A stretch of DNA of 64,000 nt from Scylla paramamosain (GCF_035594125.1 NC_087183.1:13132368-13196367), one strand, 5' to 3'. Positions 31,200 to 49,791 are shown, counted from the first letter of the stretch. Made by a program: numbers and translations. The notes: generated by a model from the sequence alone, not told the origin.

Positions 31200-31900
31200 T
31201 ACGGGAAAAAGAGGAAAAGAAAGATAAATGTGTGTAATGACAAATAAACAAAATTTAGAACAGCAAAATGGAAGGGAATAAGGAAGAGTGAATCAGTAAA
31301 GCAAGAGAAAAGGAGAATTTAATTGGTAAATGATAAAGGAAGAGGAATAAAAGTGTGTAATGAGAAATAAACAAAATTAAGCATGAGAAGGGAAGGGAAG
31401 AAGGAAGGGCGAGTCAGTAAAGTATGGCAGAAAGGAAAGATAAACAAGGAAAATGGAAGTAGGAAGGAAGAAGAAAAGTGTATAATGACAGATAAACAAA
31501 ACTAACAGCATGGGGAGGAAAGAACAGACGAAAATGTAAATGAATAAATCAAGAAGAAAAAAAAAACGGAAAAGGGGAAACAAATAGATTCAACGAGGGA
31601 TAAACAAAATTTCCAGCAAGACTATATAATGCGTGACCTCAATTCACTCTGACCTGACCTGACGCCTCGATGACCTGGGGCGGGAAGTCAACTCCATGTT
31701 GGCGATTATCACAGATACTATAAATGTCAGTATTGATATTCACCGCCGGCACCAGACTCGCGCCCTCTTTCCGCGCGGAGGGTCGTATAATGCAGCGTAT
31801 AATGAACCTTTACCCGCTGCCGCCGCCTATTAATACCACGATACCTTCCTGTATGGATTGTATTTAACTCAGAGTAATGAACCGATACAGGAAAAAACAC
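31200..31900. other. purine-rich stretch, then a small CpG-rich patch
   Basis: A/G-rich to about 31600 with AAACAAAATTA-like words recurring near 31245, 31370 and 31495. At 31735-31850 there is a CpG-rich patch containing CGTATAATG twice. No gene is identified. Confidence 0.5.
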
Positions 31901-31904
31901 CGCT

Positions 31905-32500
31905 GGCTCTGTAGGTCAGATCGGCGGGGGAAAAACAGCACTGCAGGTCATAAGAATAGATGAGAGGTCACGTGGAAAGGGGAAAACTAAATAGGTCAGA
32001 TTGAATTATAGTTAAAAAAGAAAATACTGCAGGCTCGCTCGGTCATATCAATATATATGAAAAAAAACAGCAGTAGGCCATAAGATTAGATGACAGGGGA
32101 GCTGAGTGGAGGAAAAACACTTTTATGGTCGGTAAGTAAGAATGAATAATGGTAAAAGCACTGCAGGGTAGATAGATCACGTTAGGTTAGGTGAGTGTAG
32201 GAAAAAGACCACTGCATGATGGATGTGTAATGAGAATAGCTCAGATCAGTAAGGTAAAACACGACGAGTTAGAGAGGTTACGGGGAGAGAGAGAGAGAGA
32301 ATAGGTCAAATCAGAGCAGGAAAAATATTGCAGGCTGGGTAAATCATGAGTAAGTTAAATACTGTACTAGACAATGCAAGATGGGTAGGTCAAGATAGTC
32401 AATCAAATCAGTGAACCAAAAAGCTAATGCAGCATGGACGGGTTGCATAGTGTAGGAAAACATCACTGCAGGCTCGGAAGGTCACGAGAGTAGGTCAGGA
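31905..32500. repeat. degenerate minisatellite, ~50-70 bp unit
   Basis: About ten diverged copies of a unit with the core GGAAAAACACCACTGCAGG followed by a GGTAGGTCA-like word and a GATTAGAT or AGTAGGTCA word. Cores lie near 31930, 32020, 32062, 32110, 32150, 32200, 32318, 32420 and 32455. Confidence 0.8.
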
Positions 32501-32735
32501 CACTCATCCCAGGGTCACGGTGGGCTAGATAAGGCAGGTCACGCACCACTGCCTGCACGCCGCTGCCTCTGCCGTGCGTCACTTCGAGTATTAAAAGGAA
32601 ACTTCGTGAGACGAGCTTTATGAGGGCAGGTTGGGACACTCAGGGCGCCAGGGTAATGGTAGGTTAAGGCAGGACACGCACCACTGACTCCCTGACTCCT
32701 GCCGTGTGTCACCTAAAAGAAAACTTGGTGCGGTG
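32500..32735. repeat. two-copy degenerate repeat, ~135 bp
   Basis: GGACACTCATCCCAGGGT at 32498 and GGGACACTCAGGGCGCCAGG at 32634 begin two related units, both continuing through CACGCACCACTG, TGCCGTGYGTCAC and AAGGAAACTT/AAGAAAACTT. They directly follow the previous array. Confidence 0.8.
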
Positions 32736-32839
32736 CTTTTTCCCTGCGGGAGTATGTGTGAAGGGCGTGTCGGGATGAAGGCGAGAAGCTGCAGCACCGT
32801 GGCCAGGCTGGAGTGAGCGGAGTTGGCAGCCCTACACAC

Positions 32840-33510
32840 TCTGCCCTGATTGCTTCCCTGCTTGCTTGTCTGCTTCCCTGCTTACTTGGCTCGTCTTGCT
32901 TCGCGGGCTTATTAGACTTGTTCCTAATTACGTTTAGCTTTAGAGGCTCGAGATGTGTGTGTGTGAGTGTGTGTGTGTGTCTGTTTGTGTGTTTGTGCAG
33001 TGAACCTTAGTGTGTTTGGTCTTTTCTCTCCTTTGTTGATAATCTTCTTAACAATTAGGGAGTTGTAAGAACTGTTCGCATAGTCATTAAGAAAAGTAGA
33101 GAAAATAGAGGCTTACTTCTGTCTTTTACAAGTTAAGAAACCATTCGAGACTATTACAGTGTCCAAGACGCTAATGATTATGAGAACAATTATCTAGTAG
33201 TGAAAAGGTTGTTAATGAGTGGTATAGTGAAAGCAGTAAATATTTTATCATAAGTGTTGTATGTGATGCGCGCTTACAAACACACTGACACACACACACA
33301 CACACACACACTATTAGTTAAGTGGTTCAATGAAAAAAATATTATAGAAATTCCGATGTGTATACACCTGATATCTTACTCCATATCGTTCCCTAATTGT
33401 ATTCCCAACTTCTGGCAACCAATTAAAATACAGTAACATTAAAGCTAACATCATTAGTACTGGTATCAGAATGAATAGAGAAATTTAAGCACCAGTAACA
33501 GCAGCAGCAT
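32840..33510. other. unique stretch with small GT and CA patches
   Basis: Interrupted GT at 32955-32995 and CA at 33288-33310. No gene is seen. Confidence 0.5.
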
Positions 33511-33969
33511 CAGTATCAGAAAAAAAAGTGATGGCACCAGTAATAACAACAGTAACAGTCATTAAGATATCGTTACCCTTGTCTTTTACTCCGCTTGTCT
33601 CAAATTTCACTGCCTCATTAAGTCCCGCAGCGCCACGCCTCGTCATGTCCTCTCCTCTTTTTACGCCTCGCCTTGGTCACCGTGTCTGCAGATCATTTCC
33701 TGCGGTGCCGCCACTCCTGGATTCGACTTCATCCCACCCTTGTACGCAGCTCAATGCAGGGATTCGGATACAAGGCCCAGCAAGCCGCGTCGTAAGTTTT
33801 GTTTCCCAGGAAGGCTCAGGCGCGTGTCGTTCGTCCTGCTGCATGTAATGGGGCGGGTTGTTTTTTTTTCTGACCCATTCCAAGCACAAAGCCGCCTCTA
33901 TGAGCCTCTGGGAGGATACTTACACCTAAACCTTCCTAATATTTTTTACTTTACGGCAATGTCGATAAA
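33511..33969. other. GC-richer unique stretch
   Basis: Open frames on both strands (plus 33528-33848, minus 33677-33889) with balanced composition but no recognisable domain. CCCGCAG at 33628 could be an acceptor and GTC|GTAAGT at 33789-33798 a donor with a poor exon end. Left uncalled as a gene. Confidence 0.35.
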
Positions 33970-34420
33970 AATGTGATGTTTTGGTACGTTCTTCTTCTTC
34001 CTCTTCTTTATTTCCTTCCTTTCCTCGTGTTTTCCTTATCTTTCCTTGTTTCGTATGTTAGTTTGCTTTTCTTCGTTATGTTTCAGTGCATTCTTCTGCC
34101 TTTTCTCTCCTTCCTCTGTTCGCTTGTCTATTCTTTCTCTTCTTATCAATATTGTGGTACACTCATCCTCCGCTTCTCTTTCCTTCCTTTGTCCGTAATT
34201 TTGTAAGCTCTTCTCTGCTGTGTTTTTGTATGTTCCTCCTCCTCTTGTCTTCCGCTTCTTCCTCTTCTTTTTATGTTTCCCACTCTTTCGTCCGTAATTT
34301 TTTTTATCAATTTTCTTTCGCTACGTTTTGGTAAATTCTTTCTTCTCTCTTCTTTCCTTCCTTCATCCATAAGTTTGCTAGTTCTCCTCTTTCACTACAT
34401 TTGGCTACGGTTTGCTTTCC
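33970..34420. repeat. degenerate pyrimidine-rich minisatellite, ~70-80 bp unit
   Basis: Recurring order of TACGTTTTGGTAAATTCTT, a TCTTCC-rich stretch, then TTCGTCCGTAATTTTTTTATCA. Visible copies begin near 33977, 34077, 34150, 34225 and 34320. Confidence 0.7.
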
Positions 34421-35819
34421 TCTTTTTTTTTTTTCACTATGGCCGTCTGATTCTCTTCCTCAACCTGTTCCTCCCCTTCCGTCTCCTCCTCCCCCTGACC
34501 GCTGCTTTCATGTACTAGGATGTGCTCATGAATATCTGATGTCCACATAGCACCGCACGAGACATTCAGCGCTCCTCATAAACATTCGGGAACGCGCGCC
34601 GGATTTCCAGACGGATAAATGCACCATAACCGGACCGCCACGTTTGAACTCCAATTCTCTTTCAAAGGATCGCTGTTCGTCGCGGCGGGTCATCGGCGCC
34701 GTTAGGATCCAATGCCCTGAGAGAAATTGCAGCGGTAAATGCTCAGTAAATACGCGATAAGGATATGCGTGTATCCCTGCAACAAGCAACAAAGGAACGC
34801 AAAGGAATACAAAGGAATAACAATTGTAGTAGATCCCCTGCAACAAAGTGACGCAAAGGAATTAAAGGAAGAGTAAGTAATAGTGGAGTGCTTTGTCAGT
34901 ACGACGGTCTTTGTAGCATGATATTAAATTTAAAGTAAGGCTTGGAGGTTAGTAAAGGCAAAGGGTTATCCCCACCAGCCGTCCTCTCATCTCTTACGTA
35001 ACCATCTTGTATTAGTAGAGCCTGCAGCTACAACGACCACCACGACTATTGCTGCGACAACCACAATTACAAGCATATACCACAACAGCCTCTAACGACA
35101 AGGACCAAAACCACCACCACCACCACCACCACACCCATTGAATCGCTCCCAACGCCTCGTGAAAGTTTGAACACCGAGTCGCTACTGTGAACGAAAACGA
35201 CATATTGATGGTGATTTACAAGATGGGTTGGCGGGATTAGGCACGTCCAACGCTCCTTCCTTCCCCCTCTTCCCCCTTCACCACCTCCCGATCTCACTTC
35301 CCTCTCACTCCTCTCCCAGCTCCCCTCTCTCCCTCGTCACCTCCCGACCTCAATGGGTCCGATAAAGGGTTGTCACGCTCAGTTTGGCCCCAATGGACGC
35401 TTTAATTCAGGCGTGAGGTGCGAAAAATTTCTCAGATGAATGATAATGATGATGACGATGATGGTGATGATGATGGAGGAGGAAGACTGGCAAGGGTGAA
35501 AGGAAAATACGATTGACATTTCCATTAATAACCAAAGACACTGTTCCAGCCAGCAAAGCTACGTGGAGATCAAACACGATAGGGGCGCCAACCCTTTAGC
35601 AGACATTGACGAAACGATAATAGTCACGCGACAAGACCGAGAAGAGACAACAGAGAATATTGCAACGCGTTCTGCGGCGAAATATCAAATAGCATCGACC
35701 GCATTAGATGAATGAAACATATTTGTTCGCTTGTTCATCACGACCTTTGAGAGAATGAGAAATCTTTCTTTGTGTTTTTTCTTTTTCTTACTTTTTTCTT
35801 TTTGCGTCTTTGAGAAGTC
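34421..35819. other. unique stretch with small triplet tracts
   Basis: ACC triplets at 35110-35131 and a GAT patch at 35440-35480. A CpG-containing segment at 34550-34700 shows no recognisable gene. Confidence 0.5.
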
Positions 35820-36130
35820 GTTAAATATCAATCAGCGAGTTTCGGCAAGACAGGAGCGAAATGGAAATTACACACTCGCCTTTCAGTTTGTTTGAAATTT
35901 TTATCTGCATCTCCTGCGCACCCCAAAGTTAAATATCAACCAATGAGTTTCTGCACGACCAAGACAGAGGAGAGCGATAGCACGACCAAGACAGAGGAGA
36001 GCGATAGAAGAATCATATACACGAAACGCAGTGCTCGTGAAATTATAACGTATCCACTTCTGCGTCATTGAGGAAGTATTAAATATCAGACAGCGAGTTT
36101 CAACGAGACGTGACAACCTTTCTCTCCTGC
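35820..36130. repeat. degenerate tandem repeat, ~108-150 bp unit
   Basis: Three copies of TTAAATATCAATCAGCGAGT-like sequence begin at 35821, 35929 and 36079, each preceded by a GCGTCTTTGAGAAGT-like leader. The middle copy is enlarged by an internal 27-bp duplication. Confidence 0.8.
35953..36006. repeat. 27-bp exact tandem duplication
   Basis: Copies at 35953-35979 and 35980-36006, each starting GCACGACCAAGACAGAGGAG, are identical. Confidence 0.96.
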
Positions 36131-36348
36131 AAAGTTCATTCCCTCACCCTTCCCTTCATTCCACCCAGGCACTCCATCACTAAAATGTTAAGCAGAGTAT
36201 TCAAAGGCAGCAATAAGTCATTTTGAGAACCATTTCAGGATTTGCACTGCTGTTACTCTCCCTCTCTCACTCCCTCCCCTCCCTCTCTCCTCTCCCCGGC
36301 CACTAACGCAAGGTATATCTATCACTTATGAGTTAAAGCGAAACTTAC

Positions 36349-36495
36349 CTTCCCGTGATATAGTGTTTATTGCACCGAGCCTCGTTATTGGTGAACTCAG
36401 GTGTGACGTAATGGCCAGACGCAGCAACAATTGGTTCAGGTCTTCTTAGGTGGTGAAGGATTGATGAGCGTGACACGAGAGGATGATTAGAGAGA
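36349..36495 (-). other. candidate 147-nt internal exon, unknown product
   Basis: The minus strand has a strong pyrimidine tract and acceptor (ATTTCTTGTCTCCCAG), then 147 bases open in only one frame, then ACGGGAAG|GTAAGT, a near-perfect donor. The exon is symmetric (49 x 3): it takes one base to finish an incoming codon and leaves two bases. The 48 internal codons begin LSNHPLVSRSSILHH and end EARCNKHYITG, with no low-complexity bias. If spliced to 25627-25672, the split codon would be AG|A, arginine. I cannot assign a family. A 48-codon open frame is not rare by chance, so the case rests on the combined signals. Confidence 0.35.
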
Positions 36496-36499
36496 CTGG

Positions 36500-36800
36500 G
36501 AGACAAGAAATAAGATACTCCGGTACAGTGAAAAGAAAAAAAATAATAATGATTTCCAAAACTACTCCAGCTACAGCAAACAATAAAACGAAGGATGAAA
36601 TATATCGTGGCAATTATCGAAATAAATGTGATAAATAAAAAGGGAACAAAAAGCTATTAATAACGCCAATACATAAATAACGCAGGCGAAGAAATAAAAC
36701 GAAATCTACTCGTATAAATAAATCACGGAAGGCAACGAGAGAAAAAAAAGTAGAAAAGTGGAGAATTACGAAGCGAAATGTTTTGTATTCATAGTGTGTC
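36500..36800. other. A-rich non-coding stretch
   Basis: A-rich plus strand. Nothing is recognised. Confidence 0.5.
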
Positions 36801-36805
36801 TCGAA

Positions 36806-36955
36806 GAGGAGGAGGAGGAGGAGGAGGAGGAGGAGGAGGAGGAGGAGGAGAAAAAAAATGGAAATAAGAAGTGGTAGTAGTAACAGCGAAAGAGGCAAAA
36901 TCAGCAAAAGCACCAGGAGCAACAGCAGCAGCAGTAGTAGTAGTAGTAGTAGTGC

Positions 36956-36988
<33 letters not shown>
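36806..36988. repeat. (GGA)n and (AGT)n trinucleotide tracts
   Basis: About 15 GGA triplets (36806-36850), then AGC/AGT triplets (36919-36988). Confidence 0.95.
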
Positions 36989-36989
<1 letters not shown>

Positions 36990-37073
36990 TTGCCAGGAAA
37001 ATCAGAACTGGCATCGTGCAGACAACTTTCCTCCTCTTCTTCCCTTTACTCCCACTCTAAATTCAACAAAACA

Positions 37074-37168
37074 TTAGCGCCCCCTTCCCCTATCCCTCCT
37101 CATCTTAGCGCCCCCCTTCCCCTATCCCTCCTCATCTTAGCGCCCCTCTTCCCCTATCCCTCCTCATC
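37074..37168. repeat. ~32-bp tandem triplication
   Basis: Three copies begin at 37074, 37105 and 37137 (31, 32 and 32 bp), each TTAGCGCCCC followed by TTCCCCTATCCCTCCTCATC. Nearly identical, hence young. Confidence 0.96.
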
Positions 37169-37653
37169 TCATCTCTCTCTCGTGTATGTTGGAGGCTGCA
37201 GTGTCCGGTGGAGGAGGAGGAGGAGGAATCTCAGAGTAGGTTTCACAACAACTTCACACTTTTTATCATCCCAGGAGGGCAGAATTTCAACTACTGGCAA
37301 CACTTCAGCTCTAAATGACCGCTGTATATTTTCTTCAGGTGGGAAATAGAGTGCAACCTTGTACTCTCACTTTCACTCACTCTCTCTAGATGCTTCACTC
37401 CTTCAGAAAATCATAATCACCCATATTATTCTGGCAGGGTGATGTAAAGAAGGTGACTCGAGGGCGGGGCTTGAGTAACAGGGCGTGCAATTAGGACCCG
37501 GGGTAAGTCAGGGTGATCCAGGGTGACTTGGGAAGACTTAAGGTGACTTTGACAATAGCCTGGCGAGGGTTCCAATAACTTCCCCGTTCTAGGATGTCTT
37601 TGGGAAATGTGAGGGACTGATGAGATGGATTTTGAGATAAAGGAATGGATGTG

Positions 37654-37657
<4 letters not shown>
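37169..37657. other. unique non-coding stretch
   Basis: A good plus-strand donor CCCGGG|GTAAGTCA lies at 37492-37499, but the frame before it stops. AGGGTGACTTGG-like words recur at 37510-37550. No gene is seen. Confidence 0.5.

Positions 37658-37749
<92 letters not shown>
37658..37749. repeat. (CT)n microsatellite
   Basis: Perfect CT tract of about 46 units. Confidence 0.98.
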
Positions 37750-37751
<2 letters not shown>

Positions 37752-38157
37752 GATAGACACAATAACAGACAAAGTAGAAGAATACGTAACATAAAATGAA
37801 CAGATAAGGACAAATAAGAGAGTATCAAAGAAGAGGAAGAATCATCTCTAGTATATAAGGAAAAAGAAAACGGATAAAAGAAACCAGAATGAAACAAAAA
37901 TAAATAAATAAAAGGAGAAATACATCACCACGTAAGAATATGTATAGAAGTGTACGAGTTCCCTAATGGAAATAAAATGAAAAATCTTACTGCATTAAGC
38001 CAGGCATAAATACGAGGGTACGAAATCCAAAAAATACAAGAGACGTCCGAGAAATTTGTGCCAGAAGGAAATTGCCTTTAGTACTAAGCCAATTTTCTTC
38101 AATCGAGGTCTTCCTTTACCTTCTTTCCCTTTCCCAAAGAATCCGAACAATCTACAC

Positions 38158-38160
<3 letters not shown>
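37750..38160. other. unique A-rich stretch
   Basis: Nothing recognisable. Confidence 0.5.

Positions 38161-38201
<41 letters not shown>
38161..38201. repeat. (CA)n microsatellite
   Basis: Perfect CA tract of about 20 units. Confidence 0.97.
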
Positions 38202-39157
<956 letters not shown>

Positions 39158-39205
39158 AAAACTGTATAACATCATTCAGTGCAGGAAACAAGTTCAATTG
39201 TTCTA

Positions 39206-40370
<1,165 letters not shown>

Positions 40371-40411
<41 letters not shown>

Positions 40412-40510
40412 ATAGTGGTTGTTGTTGTTGCTGTTGTAGTTGTAGTAGTTGTTGTAGTTGTAGTAGTTGTTGTAATGTTACTGTTATAATAGTAATAATT
40501 ATAATTGTGG
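40371..40510. repeat. (AGT)n and (GTT/GTA)n tracts
   Basis: About 13 AGT triplets, then mixed GTT and GTA triplets and TAAT words. Confidence 0.94.
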
Positions 40511-40599
40511 TAATAACAACAAAAAACAGCAAAAAAAAAAGACAGCGACAACAACGACAATGGCAAGGCCACAGGAAAAAAATGAGAAAAAAAAACACT

Positions 40600-40801
<202 letters not shown>

Positions 40802-40803
<2 letters not shown>

Positions 40804-41800
40804 CAACAAATGGAAGGCTGGCAGGGCGGGAGAGAGGAGGGAGGTAACCAGGTCAGCAAAAATAAGGATGCATTGCCAAAAGAACACACTCTCTTATGAC
40901 TTATTTGCTGGACGTCGCCTGTGACTGATGAACGGGTGGAAATTATAGGAAAAGTATGAATCCCTTTGTCCGAATACAGACACATACACATTCTCGTAAT
41001 AGTGATGGTAATGGATGCTCTGGGAATTACTGATCGACTGGGTGATGGGGAGGGAATGAGGGGGAAAGAGGGGGAGAGGGAAAGGGTGGAAGGGTAAGGA
41101 TAGGGATGGAGGGAAGGAGAGAGAAATGTTGTGGGTGTTTGTGTCTGTATCTTTCTCTTTTTTTTTTTTTGTCATTTAGTGGTTAAATATTATGAAAAGG
41201 TAAATAAAAAATAATAGGTGGTTTTTGGTAGATATTAACTTATTTCGACCACAATTGTATATATTTTTCCATGGAAGAGAGCCACTCGCCAAGGGCAACA
41301 AAAAAAATAATAATAAAAAAAGACACCTAAATGCCAGTTTTCATAGAGATAAGTGTGTCTATTATTACTACCACTATTATTGCTGCTGTTGTTAACAATA
41401 TTATCACACCATCATCATCATCATCAATAACAACAACAACAGCAACAGCACCATCACCATCAACAACAACAACAATACAGACATCATTATCATCATCACC
41501 ACCACATAACGCCAGCCATCAGACCGTTCCACCCTCCCTCCTCTGACACCCAACGGTCCTTGCAGCCTAGCTTTACACTACACGGACCTTCATATAATTT
41601 CCATACTTAATGTGTTAATCGGATTGACACATTACACGTAAGATTATGCTAATACTAATCCCCAGACCGCCCCCGGAATGCTGGTAACTGTGTAAATAAA
41701 ATGATACTGATAAGAAGGGAAATAACTATGCTGATAGTGGGCAGAATAATATAATGTAGTACAGATATGCTAAAAAGAAATGGGGAATTTTTTAGTATAA

Positions 41801-41803
<3 letters not shown>
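40802..41803. other. unique stretch with triplet patches
   Basis: G-rich at 41040-41120. CAT and CAA triplets at 41405-41510. No gene is seen. Confidence 0.5.

Positions 41804-41875
<72 letters not shown>
41804..41875. repeat. (CT)n microsatellite ending in splice-like sequence
   Basis: About 36 CT units running straight into CCCAGCCACCAG|GTAAGTC, which combines a polypyrimidine tract, CAG and a perfect donor at 41886/41887. Confidence 0.97.
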
Positions 41876-41877
<2 letters not shown>

Positions 41878-41879
41878 AG

Positions 41880-42110
41880 CCACCAGGTAAGTCAGGGCTG
41901 CGAGTGAAGAGCATCGGGAAACTTGAATGCAACACGCGGCGACAAAGAGAATTTTCAGCGCGCAAGGCTCTCACTCCCGGCACTGAAAGCACGACGCCGC
42001 CACTCACACCTCCTCCGCCGGTCCTCAACGTGGCGCCTCATCGTTATTTTATACTCGCGCGGCGGCGGATACGTGTACCTGTGTGAACGATGGTAATCAA
42101 TAACACTCCC
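41880..42110. promoter_or_regulatory. CpG-rich patch, possible promoter or 5' exon
   Basis: Many CG dinucleotides in 230 bp (CACGCGGCGAC, GACGCCGCC, CTCGCGCGGCGGCGG), unlike the flanking repeats. GTTATTTTATACTCGCGCGG near 42045-42065 has a TATA-like TTTATA. No transcript start can be proven from sequence. Confidence 0.2.
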
Positions 42111-42117
42111 GCGGTTA

Positions 42118-42121
<4 letters not shown>

Positions 42122-42203
<82 letters not shown>
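42122..42203. repeat. (GT)n microsatellite
   Basis: Perfect GT tract of about 41 units. Confidence 0.98.
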
Positions 42204-42204
<1 letters not shown>

Positions 42205-42679
42205 ATTAATGGACATGCATTATGGAGCATTTTAGTGATGCAAGATTGATGAAGTGGCTCGATTCGAAAGGCTTAAGTTACGCTTGATACTGGAAGGCGA
42301 GGGAGCGAGTGAGCGAGTAAGTGATGTTGTAAATGAACATGTTCCGTATAACCAGAGATAGATATACACCGCGGATTTGTACTTAACCTAACATTCCGGG
42401 AAGTAAATACAAGTTAAATAGAGGCTTAGAGTGAAGCATCCAGCGGGAAACTCATGCATGACAAATACGATTATCCTCACTCGCCTTGTTAACCCCCCGG
42501 AAACACTGAGGCATTACTAATAGAGGTACAAAGGAAGAACCGACATCAGCAGACCTCTTGGCCCTTACGATGCTGTGATAAGCTACACTGTATAATATAA
42601 AGTAAGAGATGTAGGGGAAGAAAGATGAAGAAAATGAAGGTGAATGAAACGAATGAAGGAATTTAATCAACATTCCCTG

Positions 42680-42680
<1 letters not shown>
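42204..42680. other. unique non-coding stretch
   Basis: GAGCGAGTGAGCGAGTAAGT near 42302 is a small GAG(C/T) repeat. Nothing else. Confidence 0.5.

Positions 42681-42734
<54 letters not shown>
42681..42734. repeat. (CA)n microsatellite
   Basis: Perfect CA tract of about 27 units. Confidence 0.97.
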
Positions 42735-42739
<5 letters not shown>

Positions 42740-43008
42740 TACCGTCTTTCCCACACACCACTACCTCCCACGCAAACACACACTTCCCTTTACATGCTAA
42801 AAAAGTAGCATCCAATTTGCGTCAACTTCCGAGGGTTCCCAAGCGGCAGGAGCACAATTACCACAATCAGCGCCAACAGCATACGGGAACAGCAACAAGA
42901 GCCGCGCTACGCTTTCCCTCGTGTCTCGGCAGCAGCTCGTGACTGACCGCCGGCTGCACTGTTTACATTGCATTAGCGAGGAACACGGCCACGGTAATGC
43001 GATGGTAC
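42735..43008. other. GC-richer unique stretch
   Basis: CpG-containing sequence at 42800-42990. No gene is recognised. Confidence 0.45.
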
Positions 43009-43009
43009 A

Positions 43010-43105
43010 CTGACCTGACCTCACGTGACCTGACCTTATGTAGCCTTGGCAGTGTACCGCATCTGTATTTAAACCTGACCTAACCTGACCTGACCTGACC
43101 TGACA
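43010..43105. repeat. degenerate (CCTGA)n pentamer array
   Basis: Repeated GACCTGACCT words, with CCTAAC variants, in two clusters (43010-43036 and 43074-43105). CCTGA differs from the telomere-like CCTAA by one base. Confidence 0.9.

Positions 43106-47442
<4,337 letters not shown>

Positions 47443-47511
<69 letters not shown>
47443..47511. repeat. (GA)n microsatellite
   Basis: Perfect GA tract of about 34 units, the left arm of an inverted pair with 47593-47688. Confidence 0.98.
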
Positions 47512-47512
<1 letters not shown>

Positions 47513-47592
47513 AAGTGTTGTGCTTCTTGATAGAGTTGCCTCCTTCACCTCGCAACGGAGGCGGCATGGAGATGTGTTGCAACAGGATAAGT

Positions 47593-48839
<1,247 letters not shown>

Positions 48840-49240
48840 ACACAACACATCTCTATCTGTTCGTTTATCTACTTCTCTTTTCGTCCATGTAAATCACCAA
48901 GTTACTGTCGAGCTCTGCCTGTGTAAGATTATATAAATTATGGTGTATCTAAATTATATTATTGTGCATCTTGCTGTACGTCTAGATTAACATGTGTATC
49001 TGTATCTATATCTGTCACTGTTACTGTCGATGTATACGCCTGTGTAATATTGTCTAAATTATTATGCGTCTAAATTACTACGTATCTCAGTATGTATCGA
49101 AATTAATATGTTAATCTATCTCTTTACCTGTCAGTTTTTCTCTCCATCTAAATCAACACATTTATATATATATATTTTTCATCAATACAATATGTTTATC
49201 TGCTTATCTCTATGGTTTCCTTTCCATGTAAATTAATACA
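48840..49240. repeat. degenerate tandem repeat, ~119 bp unit
   Basis: GTTACTGTCGAGC at 48901 and GTTACTGTCGATG at 49020 begin two alignable units sharing CCTGTGTAAGATT/CCTGTGTAATATT, then TCTAAATTAT words and ATTAACATGT/ATTAATATGT. Flanking CCATGTAAATYA words (48888, 49224) suggest older outer copies. Confidence 0.75.
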
Positions 49241-49716
49241 CTCTTTCATCCATACGTATTTATCTATCTCCTATCAATTTTCCAGCTCAACCAATCTACC
49301 CTTACCGGCGCTTCCCTTCCCTCCCCCTCATCCAATACCTTGTAATAGGAGAAATCTGTCACTATACTCCCGTTCCTCTACTTCATCAGTCTCGCATCAG
49401 TCAACGACCCGTCCCTTCCTCCCTTCTTTATCTAACATTTCCATTTCCACATTCTCTCCCACTGATTCTCTTTTTCCTTTTTTTCACTAACGTATTATAT
49501 ATCTTTGTACCATCCTTCCTTCTCGTATCTTTTTTCTAGTCTTTCTTCACAATACTTTTTTTCTCATTTTTATCTTTTACTTTCCTTTCTGTGACGTCAA
49601 ACAGCTACAATCATCACACACACACACACACACACACAGTACTTTTCAACACTATTTTTCAGTCTTTTATCCTCTATTTCCCTTTCTGAAACATCAAACC
49701 CAACCTGAATCAATGT

Positions 49717-49718
<2 letters not shown>
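49241..49718. other. pyrimidine-rich non-coding stretch
   Basis: C/T-rich with a small CA tract at 49617-49639. No gene. Confidence 0.55.

Positions 49719-49791
<73 letters not shown>
49719..49791. repeat. (CT)n microsatellite
   Basis: About 36 CT units leading into CCCGCAG, acceptor-like on the plus strand. Confidence 0.97.

Noticed and set aside
30974..31243. Minus-strand frame with hydrophobic start and several cysteines, as a neuropeptide or insulin-like precursor
   Set aside because: Cysteine spacing fits no insulin, CCHamide or neuroparsin pattern I know, and no cleavage sites flank a plausible peptide.
33528..33889. Overlapping plus and minus frames in GC-richer DNA as a gene
   Set aside because: No domain, no convincing splice pair and frames open on both strands, which suits composition rather than selection.
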